The notes under the pieces are model-generated. The model saw only the letters and a program-made list of their open reading frames with translations. It ran no database searches and was not told the origin of the DNA. 64,000 nucleotides of DNA from Herbiconiux daphne (GTDB taxonomy: Bacteria > Actinomycetota > Actinomycetes > Actinomycetales > Microbacteriaceae), in contig NZ_JANLCJ010000001.1 in NCBI RefSeq assembly GCF_024979295.1, positions 620,001-684,000 of the forward strand. Reading direction: 5' to 3'. Of the stretch, positions 1 to 8,058 are shown piece by piece; within the stretch, counting starts at the first letter, position 1; each line of letters begins with the position of its first letter. Made by a program: the position numbers and the translations under genes.

Positions 1-1981
1 GCGCCCCGGCGTGCACGTCGGCGACATCAACGACGCCCTGCGGCGCATCCAGCAGCAGCGCACGCTGTGGTACCGCTTCGCCGCGGCCGGCATCCCGCCG
101 GAGATCCCCGTCGGCATCAACGACGTGCAGATCGCCTTCCAGCGCGTCACCGAAGACCTCGCGCAGCTCGACCTGCCGCTCGGCAACGTGGGCACGGCTC
201 GGCAGCTCGCCGCCCTGCCGATCGACCAGCTGATCGGCATGGTCGAGGGCCTGGCCGCCGACTCCGAGGTGCTTGCCAATCTGCAGGAGCGCACGTCGCT
301 GCTCGATTCCTTGCGCGAGCACGCGCTCGACCCGCTGCTCGTCGACCTCTCGAACCGGCACGTGCCCGAAGCGGCCGTGGCCGACGAACTCGAGCTGGCG
401 TGGTGGCAGTCGGTGCTCGAACTCATGCTCGCGAACGACCGCGCCCTGCTGGGCGCGAACACTGGTGTGCTCGACCGCCTCGAGGGCGACTTCAGGCTCG
501 TCGACGAGGCCCACGCCTCGATGAACGGGCAGCTGCTGGCCTGGCAGCTCGCCGAGACCTGGAGCGTCGGGCTCGTCGACCACCCGCTCGAGGCGACCGC
601 GCTCAAGGCCCTGCTGCGCAGCGACGGCGTCTCGTCGGTCTCGCTGCACGAGGCCGCGCCGCACCTCGGCAAGGTGCTCGCGCCGGTCTGGCTCGCCTCG
701 CCCTACGAGGTGGCCCAGATCACCGACGCCATCACCTTCGACACGGTCATCATCGTCGACGCGGGCGCCACCACGCTCTCCGAGAACGTCGGCGCGATCC
801 GTCGTGCCCGCCAGGTGGTCGCGTTCGGCGACCCGGTCACGCAGACGCCCTCGCGATTCGAGATCGCCATCCGTCCGGTCGACGAGCAGCGCGTGCGGCC
901 CACGGTCGACGCCTCGGCGGTCGAAGAACTGCACTCCGAGTCGGCGCTCGCCCGCTTGGCCGACATCGTGCCGACCCTGTCGCTCACCCGCAGCTACCGC
1001 GCCGGCGGCGAAGACCTCGCTGAGCTCGTGAACCACCGCTTCTACGGCGGCAAGATCGATTCGCTGCCCTGGGCCGGCACCTTCCTCGGCCACGGCAGCC
1101 TCGCGCTGCACTACGTCGAGGGCCGCGGCGGCATGCCCGACTCCGAGACCGGTGCCGTCGAGAGCGTCGACGCCGAGGTCGACGAGGTGGTGTCGCTCGT
1201 GCTCGACCACGCCATCAACTACCCGCGCGAGTCGCTCATGGTGATCACGGCGTCGCCCCGCCACGCCGTGCGCGTGCAGCAGGCGGTGCTCGCGGCCTTC
1301 GCCAAGCGCAGCGACCTCGCCGACTTCATCCTCAAAGAGCGCGCCGAGCCGTTCATGGTGGCCACCCTCGAGCAGTCGGTGGCGCAGAGCCGTGACCGGG
1401 TCATCTTCTCGGTCGGCTACGGCAAGACCGCCCACGGCCGGGTGCTCACGAACTTCGGCGGCCTCGCGCGGCCCGGCGGAGAGCGTCTGCTCGCCGTGGG
1501 CATGACCCGTGCCCGTCGGTCGATGGACATCGTGAGCTGCTTCATGCCCTCCGACATCGACGAGGAGCGCATGAACTTCGGCGTCGTCGCGCTGCGCCAG
1601 ATTCTGCAGGAGGCCGAGAACGGCCCCACGCCCGACACGTTCTCGAGCCCCGGCGACGCCCTGCTGATCGACCTGGCGCGCCGCCTCGGCTCGCGCGGCC
1701 TCGACGTGGCCTTCGAGCACCGCGGAAAACTCACCCTCGTGGCCTCGCACGACGGCCGGGCCATCGCGATCGAAACCGACGCCGTGGTGCACCACACCAG
1801 CCTGCGCGAGTCGCTGCGCCTGCGGCCCGACATGCTGCGGCGCCTCGGCTGGCACTACCTGCGCGTGCACTCGTTCGAGTTGTTCGCCAACCCCGAGGCG
1901 GTCGCGGCCCGCATCGCGTCGGTGATCGGCGTGCGCGAACTGTCGCTGGTCGAGACGGCGCCGATCTCGGTGCACATCTAG
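1..1981 (+). CDS. Superfamily 1 helicase-like protein with nuclease-like C-terminus (5' end outside window)
   Basis: The open frame is already running at base 2, so the N-terminus (including any Walker A) lies outside; about 660 codons are visible. The middle resembles the second half of an SF1 helicase: a Walker-B-like strand (IIVDAGATTLSE) leading into AFGDPVTQTP, which looks like motif III, then the SLTRSYRAGGEDL block, and a motif VI-like VGMTRARRSMDIV. The last 100 residues (from about ARRLGSRGLDVAFEHRG to FELFANPEAVAARI) look like the small Vsr/DUF559-type nuclease domain that ends many actinobacterial helicases of this kind. The role in DNA repair or processing is inferred from the fold only. 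A small conserved gene follows 19 bp downstream. Confidence 0.75.
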   Translation, partial: RPGVHVGDINDALRRIQQQRTLWYRFAAAGIPPEIPVGINDVQIAFQRVTEDLAQLDLPLGNVGTARQLAALPIDQLIGMVEGLAADSEVLANLQERTSLLDSLREHALDPLLVDLSNRHVPEAAVADELELAWWQSVLELMLANDRALLGANTGVLDRLEGDFRLVDEAHASMNGQLLAWQLAETWSVGLVDHPLEATALKALLRSDGVSSVSLHEAAPHLGKVLAPVWLASPYEVAQITDAITFDTVIIVDAGATTLSENVGAIRRARQVVAFGDPVTQTPSRFEIAIRPVDEQRVRPTVDASAVEELHSESALARLADIVPTLSLTRSYRAGGEDLAELVNHRFYGGKIDSLPWAGTFLGHGSLALHYVEGRGGMPDSETGAVESVDAEVDEVVSLVLDHAINYPRESLMVITASPRHAVRVQQAVLAAFAKRSDLADFILKERAEPFMVATLEQSVAQSRDRVIFSVGYGKTAHGRVLTNFGGLARPGGERLLAVGMTRARRSMDIVSCFMPSDIDEERMNFGVVALRQILQEAENGPTPDTFSSPGDALLIDLARRLGSRGLDVAFEHRGKLTLVASHDGRAIAIETDAVVHHTSLRESLRLRPDMLRRLGWHYLRVHSFELFANPEAVAARIASVIGVRELSLVETAPISVHI

Positions 1982-2000
1982 CAGTGGCATCCGACTGACC

Positions 2001-2264
2001 GTGGCACCCGACGACGACGCCCCGGATGCCGCGGCTCACGCGTCGGGCGACGGCACCACCCCGAGGGTGCGCAAGACGGGCCGCCGCCGTGCCTCGACGG
2101 CGCCCGTTCCCGGCAGCGACCCCACGCCGCAGGCCACGCCCGACGGCAGGCCCGTGCGGGCGGCGGAGGACACCGAGCAGGCGTGGGGCGACCGACCGCC
2201 TGGGGCGGCGGCATCCGGGCCCAACGACGACCGGCTGAAGCGCGACAAACCGCCGCACTGGTAG
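2001..2264 (+). CDS. Small charged protein of unknown function
   Basis: This 87-residue protein is rich in Ala, Asp, Arg and Pro and is probably disordered, with no membrane segment or known domain. It ends in NDDRLKRDKPPHW. From memory, small actinobacterial proteins following this helicase type often end in a similar D-x-P-P-H-W tail, which argues that the frame is real. The start is GTG, 19 bp after the helicase stop, so it is probably co-transcribed. Its last codons and stop form the first unit of a 17-bp tandem repeat. Function unknown. Confidence 0.6.
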   Translation: MAPDDDAPDAAAHASGDGTTPRVRKTGRRRASTAPVPGSDPTPQATPDGRPVRAAEDTEQAWGDRPPGAAASGPNDDRLKRDKPPHW

Positions 2265-2317
2265 GGCCGCCGCACTGGTAGGGCCGCCGCACGGGTAGGG
2301 CCGCCGCACTGGAAGAG
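2250..2317. repeat. Four 17-bp tandem repeats
   Basis: The unit CCGCCGCACTGGTAGGG occurs four times head to tail (2250-2266, 2267-2283, 2284-2300, 2301-2317). The third unit has one change and the fourth has two or three near its end. The first copy codes for the last residues (PPHW) and TAG stop of the upstream gene, so the array looks like slippage copies of a gene end. It fills the space up to the mscL stop codon. Confidence 0.9.
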
Positions 2318-2779
2318 CTAGTGCTTGGGCGTGTGGCCCTCGCCGGGCGCGGACTCGAGAGCGGCCGCGGCGTTCTGACGTGAGAGCAGGTCGCGGATCT
2401 CGATCAGCAGCTCGGTCTCGGTCGGCGGCAGCTCTTCCTTGGTGTCTTCGATCGACTCCGCCGGGGTGCTCTTGATGGCGAACGCCGCCTTCTTCAAGTG
2501 ATTGATGGGCAGCACGAACACGAAGTAGACCACCACCGCCACGATCAGGAACTGGATGATCGAGCCGAGCACGGCTCCGAACATCAGCTGCGAGCCGTTG
2601 ATCTCGACGATGCCCGCGTTGTCGAGGCTGTCGGACTTGAAGGCCGCGCTGATCAGCGGGTTGAAGATGTTGTTGACGATCGAGTTGACCACGGCGGTGA
2701 ACGCGGCGCCGATGACGACGGCGACCGCGAGGTCGATCACGTTGCCGCGGAGGATGAACTCCCTGAATCCCTTGAACAT
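2318..2779 (-). CDS. mscL: Large-conductance mechanosensitive channel MscL
   Basis: This 153-residue protein starts MFKGFREFILRGNVIDLAV, the signature N-terminal helix and start of TM1 in MscL. TM1 covers about residues 15-45, and a periplasmic loop follows (DSLDNAGIVEINGSQL). TM2 covers about 67-92, and a charged cytoplasmic helix comes next (TETELLIEIRDLLSRQ). MscL forms a homopentameric pore that opens under membrane tension to release solutes on osmotic downshock. The C-terminal tail past the helical bundle is slightly longer than in E. coli. It is transcribed alone, and its stop abuts the 17-bp repeat array. Confidence 0.97.
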   Translation of the reverse strand: MFKGFREFILRGNVIDLAVAVVIGAAFTAVVNSIVNNIFNPLISAAFKSDSLDNAGIVEINGSQLMFGAVLGSIIQFLIVAVVVYFVFVLPINHLKKAAFAIKSTPAESIEDTKEELPPTETELLIEIRDLLSRQNAAAALESAPGEGHTPKH

Positions 2780-2833
2780 GCCGTCATCTCCCCGTTTTGG
2801 ATCGTGTCGCGGCCCGGCCGGGCCTCCACCAGC

Positions 2834-3199
2834 CTAGGACGAACTGGTTGAGGGGCTCGTCTTGGCCGGGGCGGGGCTCGATGCCGGGGTGCTCTTCGAG
2901 CCCGAGGAATCGGATGAGCCGGAGCCGGAGCCGGAGCCACCCGATGACGACGACGAGTCGGACGAAGCCGCCCCTGAACCGCCCGATCCCGAGCCGCCCG
3001 ATCCCGACCCCGACTTCTGGCCGGCGCGCGAGTCGGTGCGGTAGAAGCCCGACCCGTTGAACGTCACGCCCACGGGGCTGAACACCTTGCGGAGTTTGCC
3101 GCCGCAGACCGGGCACACGGTGAGGGTGTCGTCGGTGAAGGCCTGCTGGATGTCGAAGGCGTTGTCGCATTCCGTGCAGCGGTAGGAGTAGGTGGGCAA
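2834..3199 (-). CDS. FmdB-family zinc ribbon protein
   Basis: This 121-residue protein begins (L/M)PTYSYRCTECDNAFD and carries two CxxC knuckles (CTEC near residue 8, CPVCGG near residue 29), the FmdB/regulatory zinc ribbon pattern. The family's role is uncertain. The last ~60 residues are almost only Ser, Gly, Pro and Ala, a low-complexity tail common in actinobacterial members. I place the start at a TTG because it gives the conserved MPTYxYxC N-terminus and has a GGAGG box 7 nt upstream. No ATG is available nearby in frame. It lies downstream of the 5-FCL gene on the same strand. Confidence 0.85.
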   Translation of the reverse strand: MPTYSYRCTECDNAFDIQQAFTDDTLTVCPVCGGKLRKVFSPVGVTFNGSGFYRTDSRAGQKSGSGSGGSGSGGSGAASSDSSSSSGGSGSGSGSSDSSGSKSTPASSPAPAKTSPSTSSS

Positions 3200-3249
3200 G
3201 AAGGCCTCCAGTGGGCAGAGTGGATCGAAAGCGGTGATGCCGAGCGGGC

Positions 3250-3834
3250 TCAGCGGGTGAAGCGGATGATCTTCGTGGGCGTGACGACTCCGTCGACGGG
3301 GGCGTCGTGGATCTCGCGGGGCACCTCGTCGAGCACCTCGTCGTCGAAGACGACCGCGAACACCGGGGGGCACTTCTCCATCGACCCGAGCGTGCGGTCG
3401 AAGTAGCCGCGGCCCCAGCCCATGCGGGTGCCGCGCGTGTCGACGGCCGAGGCGGGGATGAGGATGAGGTCGGCGTCGTTGATGGCGATGGGGCCGAGGA
3501 TGCCGCCGACCGGCTCCGGCAGGCCGTAGAGGCCTTCGGTCTCGGTCTCGCCGTCGCCTTCGGCCCAGTCGAGCAAGCCGTCTTGCCGAGCGATCGGCAG
3601 CAGCACCCGCCGGCCGTCGGCGAGGGCCCAGTTGAGGAACTCGCGGGTGTCGGGCTCGAACGAGGTGGAGAGGTAGCAGGCGATAGTGCGGGCGTCGAGT
3701 TCGCGCGCCAGTTCGACGAGGTTCGCGGTGAAGCCGAGGTTGGCCGAGTCGACCACGTGGGCGGGCCGAGTGCGCCGGCGTTCCCGCAGTTCGGCGCGGA
3801 GTGCCCGCTTGTCGTGGGAGACGTCGGAAGCCAT
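3250..3834 (-). CDS. 5-formyltetrahydrofolate cyclo-ligase
   Basis: A 194-residue protein of the MTHFS/YgfA family, which converts 5-formyl-THF to 5,10-methenyl-THF with ATP in cytosolic one-carbon metabolism. Visible family features are the basic N-terminal helix (DKRALRAELRERRRTRP), ACYLSTSFEPDTREFLNWA, the VLLPIA strand, and the strongly conserved TRMGWGRGYFDRTL substrate/nucleotide loop (about residues 136-149). Length is normal. It is followed by the FmdB gene on the same strand and is divergent from galU, an arrangement common in high-GC actinobacteria. Confidence 0.95.
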   Translation of the reverse strand: MASDVSHDKRALRAELRERRRTRPAHVVDSANLGFTANLVELARELDARTIACYLSTSFEPDTREFLNWALADGRRVLLPIARQDGLLDWAEGDGETETEGLYGLPEPVGGILGPIAINDADLILIPASAVDTRGTRMGWGRGYFDRTLGSMEKCPPVFAVVFDDEVLDEVPREIHDAPVDGVVTPTKIIRFTR

Positions 3835-3905
3835 GGCTGCAATTGTAAGTGCGTGCGGTGACAGGAGTGTTTCGTGGCCGACATCCGGTGGTCATCAAAC
3901 GTGGA

Positions 3906-3919
3906 TACGCTTGACCGTC
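3906..3919 (+). promoter_or_regulatory. -10 box of galU, leaderless configuration
   Basis: TACGCT at 3906-3911 lies 8 nt before the galU ATG. No ribosome binding site fits between them, so transcription probably starts at or next to the start codon. Confidence 0.5.
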
Positions 3920-4810
3920 ATGGGGACACATCTGACGAAAGCAGTAATTCCGGCGGCGGGCCTCGGCACGCGATTCCTTCCTGCCACCAAGGCGATGCCG
4001 AAGGAGATGCTGCCGGTGGTCGACAAGCCGGCCATCCAGTACGTCGTGGAGGAGGCGGTCGACGCCGGCCTCAACGACGTGCTCGTGGTGACCGGCCGCA
4101 ACAAGGCCGCCATCGAGAACCACTTCGACCGGGTCTACGAGCTCGAGTCGACGCTGGAGCAGAAGGGCAAGGGCGACATGCTGAGGGTGGTCAACGAGTC
4201 GACCGCCCTCGCCGAGATGCACTACGTGCGCCAGGGCGACCCGCTCGGTCTCGGTCACGCCGTGCTGCGCTCGCGCATGCACGTGGGCCACGAGCCGTTC
4301 GCCGTGCTGCTCGGCGACGACATCATCGACGCCCGCGACCCGCTGCTGAAGCGCATGCTCGAGGTGCAGCAGAGCCGCAGCGCGACCGTCATCGCGCTGA
4401 TGGAGGTCGACCCCTCGATGACCCACCTCTACGGTGTGGCGTCGGTCGAGGCCACCGACGACGACGACGTGGTGAAGGTCACCGGCCTCGTCGAGAAGCC
4501 CGAGAAGGGCACCGCTCCGTCGAACCTCGCGGTCATCGGCCGCTACGTGCTGCAGCCCGAGGTGTTCGACGTGCTCGAGAACACTCCGCCCGGAAAGGGC
4601 GGCGAGATCCAGCTGACGGATGCGCTGCTGACGCTCGCCGACGACGACTCGATCGCGGGCGGCGTCTACGGCGTGGTGTTCCGCGGGCGTCGTTACGACA
4701 CCGGCGACAAGCTCGACTACATCAAGGCCATCGTGCAGCTCGCCACCGACCGTTCCGACCTCGGCCCCGACCTGCGGCCGTGGCTCAAGGACTTCGTCGG
4801 CGGTCTCTGA
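3920..4810 (+). CDS. galU: UTP-glucose-1-phosphate uridylyltransferase GalU
   Basis: A 296-residue nucleotidyltransferase that makes UDP-glucose from UTP and glucose-1-phosphate for cell-wall glycans and trehalose. It shows the N-terminal nucleotide-binding loop AVIPAAGLGTRFLPATK, the PKEMLPVVDKP motif with its catalytic/substrate lysine, LLGDDIID (metal-binding Asp region), GLVEKPEKG, and GGEIQLTDAL. I chose the ATG at 3920 because it gives the canonical MxxxxKAVIPAAG start and follows a -10 box. The acetyltransferase gene starts 14 bp after its stop. Confidence 0.97.
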   Translation: MGTHLTKAVIPAAGLGTRFLPATKAMPKEMLPVVDKPAIQYVVEEAVDAGLNDVLVVTGRNKAAIENHFDRVYELESTLEQKGKGDMLRVVNESTALAEMHYVRQGDPLGLGHAVLRSRMHVGHEPFAVLLGDDIIDARDPLLKRMLEVQQSRSATVIALMEVDPSMTHLYGVASVEATDDDDVVKVTGLVEKPEKGTAPSNLAVIGRYVLQPEVFDVLENTPPGKGGEIQLTDALLTLADDDSIAGGVYGVVFRGRRYDTGDKLDYIKAIVQLATDRSDLGPDLRPWLKDFVGGL

Positions 4811-4824
4811 CCGCACGCTCGGCA

Positions 4825-5478
4825 ATGTTCGTTCCCACACTCTCCGAGGGCGCCGTCGTGGTGCGCCCCATCCGCGTGCGCGACGCCAAGCCGCTCGAGC
4901 GCGAGCTGGTGGAGAACCGGTCGTGGCTGCGCAAGTGGGAGGCGACCAACCCGAACGGGCCGATGTCGTTCGACACCCGGGCCAGCATCCGCTCGCTGCA
5001 GGCGAATGCGCGAGCGGGGCTGGGCCTGCCGTTCATCCTCGAGCACGAGGGCGAGATCGCGGGCCAGCTGAACGTGTCGTCGATCAGCTACGGCTCGGTG
5101 GCGTCGGCGTCGATCGGCTACTGGGTGTCGGAGCGGTTCGCCGGCAAGAACATCACGCCGATCGGGGTGGCGCTGGCCTCGGACTACTGCTTCTACTCGG
5201 TGGGGCTGCATCGCATCGAGATCTGCATCCGGCCCGAGAACGCCCCGAGCCTGCGCGTGGTCGAGAAGCTCGGGTTCCGCTACGAGGGCCTGCGGCGGCG
5301 CTACATCCACATCAACGGCGACTGGCGCGACCACTTCTGCTTCGCGCTCGTGCGCGAGGAGCTGCCCGTCGGCGTGCTGCGCCGGTGGCGCGAGGGCGGC
5401 ATCCCGGCCGGCGACGGATCGGTGCCCGAGAGCGAGCGCATCGCCGCCCTGCGCCCGCTGCCCGTGCAGCCGCGCTGA
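4825..5478 (+). CDS. GNAT N-acetyltransferase, RimJ type
   Basis: A 217-residue GNAT enzyme expected to use acetyl-CoA to acetylate a protein N-terminus or another amine. Visible elements are the N-terminal strand (GAVVVRPIRVRDAKPLE), GYWVSERFAGKNITP (the acetyl-CoA pyrophosphate loop, degenerate Q/RxxGxG), GLHRIEICIRPENAPS and VVEKLGFRYEGLRRRY, all typical of RimJ/RimL. It starts 14 bp after galU and precedes the GlpR/SepX-like gene. That order is conserved in actinobacteria. The true substrate is unknown, so I do not assign rimJ as a proven symbol. Confidence 0.9.
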   Translation: MFVPTLSEGAVVVRPIRVRDAKPLERELVENRSWLRKWEATNPNGPMSFDTRASIRSLQANARAGLGLPFILEHEGEIAGQLNVSSISYGSVASASIGYWVSERFAGKNITPIGVALASDYCFYSVGLHRIEICIRPENAPSLRVVEKLGFRYEGLRRRYIHINGDWRDHFCFALVREELPVGVLRRWREGGIPAGDGSVPESERIAALRPLPVQPR

Positions 5479-5543
5479 CGGCATCTTCGCCGCTCTTTAT
5501 CGACACGCGCCCGCCGTGCCGGGGCTGATGGGCGCGCCGCCCA

Positions 5544-5556
5544 TACCGTAGGGAGC
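5544..5556 (+). promoter_or_regulatory. -10 box before the GlpR/SepX-like gene
   Basis: TACCGT at 5544-5549 ends 7 nt before the ATG at 5557. This gives the gene its own probably leaderless promoter in addition to read-through from galU. Confidence 0.45.
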
Positions 5557-6633
5557 ATGACAACGGAATGGCTCGGCGGAGGGTTCATGATCGCCCTCGC
5601 GGCGGTGCTCTGGCTTGTCTATCTGGTGCCCTCGTGGTTCCGCAGCCGGCAATATCTCGCCACCGAGCGCAACGCCGTGCGGCTGCAGCAGACTCTCCGC
5701 ATCCTGGCCGAGACGTCGGAGATGCCCGACGAGGTGCGGGTCGAGGCGAGCGCCCGCCGCATCGCCGAGCAGGAACGCATCCTGAAGCACCGGGTCGCCG
5801 AGCAGCAGGCCGAGGCGATTCCGGCGGCGGTGCGCACGGCCGACCGGTTGCGTCGCTCGCGCGCGGTCACGGCCGGAGTGCTGGCGCTGTCGATCGCCGT
5901 CGCGGTGCTCGGCGGCATGCAGGCGGTCTACACCGGAGCCTGGATCATCCTGGTCGGCGGCGTCATCTCGTCGGTGGTCGCCATCGCGGTGCTGGTGAAA
6001 CTCTCGACCGCGGGGCGGCGGCTCAAGCTCCCGCGGCCCGCGCTGCAGGCCGCGCCGGCGTTCGTCGACCACGCGGAGACCGGCGACGAGTACGACGAAC
6101 GCGACGAGTTCGACGAGTTCGACGGGGCCGATGTCGACGCCGAGGGCGACGAGCTCGAAGAGGGCAGCCCGGTGTCGTCGTGGATTCCCGTGGCCGTGCC
6201 GCGACCGCTCTACCTCGCCGGCGGAGCCGCTGCGCCGCTGGGGCTCGAGAGCACGTCCTTCTCGGCCGAGCAGACACCGGATGCCGCCGCACATGCCACG
6301 TCGGCCGGCTCACTTGCCCGTGCCGCGGCCGACGGCTTCGCAGAGACAGACTCGGCTGCAGACGCGCAAGCCGACCCCGACGCCGAGGCGACTGCCGCCG
6401 CCGCTCGCACCCACCAGGAGTCGCTGCTGCGCGCCGCCGCCGAGGCCGAGGAAGCGCTGCGCGCCCGTCTGGCGGCCGAACACGAGACGGTCGCCGAACT
6501 GCCGGCCCCCAAGCCCGTTGCCGAGCCGGCACCGGCCGCGCCGTCGCGCTTCGCGCGCATGGGCATCGTCGACGACGACACGACGTCGCACCTCGACCTC
6601 GACGCTGTTCTCGCCGCCCGCCGCGCGGGCTGA
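5557..6633 (+). CDS. GlpR/SepX-like septation-associated membrane protein
   Basis: A 358-residue protein with an N-terminal membrane helix (about residues 8-28, ending LVYLVPSWFRSRQYL) and a basic helical region. A two-helix membrane hairpin follows at about 108-150, and a long acidic, Ala/Glu-rich cytoplasmic tail ends in LDLDAVLAARR. This matches my memory of the actinobacterial SepX/GlpR family (Streptomyces SepX; corynebacterial receptor of the gephyrin-like protein Glp), which acts at division septa. The galU-rimJ neighbourhood supports this. The moeA/glp partner gene usually found in this neighbourhood is not here. The family call rests on N-terminal pattern and synteny, not on a search. 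Confidence 0.7.
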   Translation: MTTEWLGGGFMIALAAVLWLVYLVPSWFRSRQYLATERNAVRLQQTLRILAETSEMPDEVRVEASARRIAEQERILKHRVAEQQAEAIPAAVRTADRLRRSRAVTAGVLALSIAVAVLGGMQAVYTGAWIILVGGVISSVVAIAVLVKLSTAGRRLKLPRPALQAAPAFVDHAETGDEYDERDEFDEFDGADVDAEGDELEEGSPVSSWIPVAVPRPLYLAGGAAAPLGLESTSFSAEQTPDAAAHATSAGSLARAAADGFAETDSAADAQADPDAEATAAAARTHQESLLRAAAEAEEALRARLAAEHETVAELPAPKPVAEPAPAAPSRFARMGIVDDDTTSHLDLDAVLAARRAG

Positions 6634-6792
6634 GCGCGCGGTTGCCGCCCCCCGGCGGCGTCGAAGACGCGGCCGTAACGGGCGTGAGCGCACCGGGCGA
6701 TAGCCCGCGCGCGGGGTGAGCCGCGGCATCCGTTGCCGGTCGTGCGCGGCGGGCGTAACGTGGCGATCGCACATCCGAGCGAGGGGATTGCC

Positions 6793-7674
6793 ATGGTCGA
6801 CGACGACGAGAACCCGGTCACGAAATACCACACCGAGGGTTTTCCGAAACAGCAGCAGGAGCAACCCGGGCTGATCGGCAAGACCGACCCGCGGCCCGAT
6901 CACGGCGAAGAGAGCTACGTCGGCACGAGCCGCCTCAAGGGCCGGCGGGCGCTCATCACCGGCGGCGACTCGGGCATCGGCCGTGCGGTCGCCATCGCCT
7001 TTGCGCGCGAGGGGGCGGATGTCGCGATCTCGTACCTGCCCGAGGAGCAGGTGGATGCCGACGACACCGCCCGCTGGATCCGTGCCACCGAACGGCGCGC
7101 TCTGCTGCTGCCGGGCGACGCACGCGACGAGGCCTACTCCACCGGCCTCGTCGACCGCACCATCGCGGAGCTCGGCGGCCTCGACGTGATCGTGCTCAAC
7201 GCGGCCTATCAAGAGAACCGCGACGGCCTCGAGAACGTGCCGACAGAGGAGTTCGATCGCGTGTTCAAGACCAACCTCTACTCCATCATGTGGATCGCTC
7301 GGCAGGCCATCCCGCGCCTGTCACCCGGGGCGTCGATCATCGTCACGACCTCGGTGCAGGCGTTCACGCCGTCGCCCGCGCTGATCGACTACGCGATGAC
7401 CAAGGCGGCGCAGGTCGCGTTCGTGAAGGCGCTCGCGCAGCAGCTCGGCTCCCGCGGCATCCGCGTGAACGGGGTGGCGCCCGGCCCGATCTGGACCCCG
7501 CTCATCCCGGCCACGTCGTGGCCCGACAAACTGCCGACGTTCGGGCAGGACACCCCGCTCGGCCGGGCCGGGCAGCCCGCCGAACTCGCCCCGGCCTACG
7601 TCTTCCTCGCCTCGTCGGAGGCGTCGTACGTCTCGGGCGCGATCGTGCCCGTGACCGGGGGGAAACCCCTCTGA
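6793..7674 (+). CDS. Short-chain dehydrogenase/reductase, YghA type
   Basis: A 293-residue NAD(P)-dependent oxidoreductase. After a ~45-residue N-terminal extension (QQQEQPGLIGKTDPRP) it has the Rossmann motif TGGDSGIGRA, LNAAYQ (the NNAG equivalent), TTSVQAFTP with the catalytic Ser, and YAMTK with the catalytic Tyr and Lys. It ends in GAIVPVTGGKPL. The extension is typical of the YghA/YhdF branch, often induced in general stress. ATG 6793 has a GAGGGG box. A TAACGT -10-like element sits upstream near 6758. A small SAP-like gene follows 47 bp downstream. Confidence 0.92.
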   Translation: MVDDDENPVTKYHTEGFPKQQQEQPGLIGKTDPRPDHGEESYVGTSRLKGRRALITGGDSGIGRAVAIAFAREGADVAISYLPEEQVDADDTARWIRATERRALLLPGDARDEAYSTGLVDRTIAELGGLDVIVLNAAYQENRDGLENVPTEEFDRVFKTNLYSIMWIARQAIPRLSPGASIIVTTSVQAFTPSPALIDYAMTKAAQVAFVKALAQQLGSRGIRVNGVAPGPIWTPLIPATSWPDKLPTFGQDTPLGRAGQPAELAPAYVFLASSEASYVSGAIVPVTGGKPL

Positions 7675-7684
7675 ACAACGCCGC

Positions 7685-7712
7685 GAACACCGAACACCGA
7701 ACACCGAACACG
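7685..7712. repeat. Heptanucleotide tandem repeat before a ribosome binding site
   Basis: GAACACC is repeated four times (the last copy ends in G) immediately before the GGAGGA box of the gene at 7722. Confidence 0.85.
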
Positions 7713-7721
7713 GAGGACGCC

Positions 7722-7991
7722 ATGCCCGGCAAGAGCACACCACCCCAGCTGAAAGACCCCGGCCTCTACGAGAAACTGCGCGACGAGGGCGACTCGAAAC
7801 AGAAGGCTGCACGCATCTCGAACGCCGTCGCCGCCCGCGGCAGCACGTCGGTGGGCCGGAAGGGCGGCGAGTCGGGCTCCTATGACGACTGGACCGTGCC
7901 CGAGCTCAAGAAGCGCGCCAAGGAGATCGGCCTGACGGGCTACTCGAAGAAGACGAAGCCGCAGCTGGTGAAGGCACTGCGCGATTCCTGA
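7722..7991 (+). CDS. Small SAP/Rho-N-like protein (DUF7218-like)
   Basis: An 89-residue basic protein. Residues 1-50 (KDPGLYEKLRDEGDSKQKAA, then RGSTSVGRKGG) match the small conserved family often called DUF7218. Residues 55-88 (YDDWTVPELKKRAKEIG, then KKTKPQLVKALR) resemble the SAP/Rho N-terminal nucleic-acid-binding helix-extended loop-helix. DNA or RNA binding is therefore inferred. ATG 7722 is preceded by GGAGGA at good spacing. It probably shares a transcript with the SDR. The target is unknown. Confidence 0.8.
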   Translation: MPGKSTPPQLKDPGLYEKLRDEGDSKQKAARISNAVAARGSTSVGRKGGESGSYDDWTVPELKKRAKEIGLTGYSKKTKPQLVKALRDS

Positions 7992-8046
7992 GGCGACGCG
8001 GGCCGCGGCATCCGTCGCATGCCGCTCGGGGAATGGGCCGGGCTCC

Positions 8047-8058
8047 TAGGATGACTGC
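8047..8058 (+). promoter_or_regulatory. -10 box of the acyltransferase gene, leaderless
   Basis: TAGGAT at 8047-8052 ends 6 nt before the ATG at 8059. No ribosome binding site lies between. Confidence 0.5.

Noticed and set aside
2834..3010. Repeat array of Gly/Ser codons
   Set aside because: It encodes the low-complexity tail of the FmdB protein; unit length is irregular and there is no sign of a separate element.
2834..4840. Long open frame on the minus strand covering the FmdB, 5-FCL and galU genes
   Set aside because: It is a shadow of high-GC codon use. Only its last 122 codons, the FmdB protein, carry recognisable motifs.
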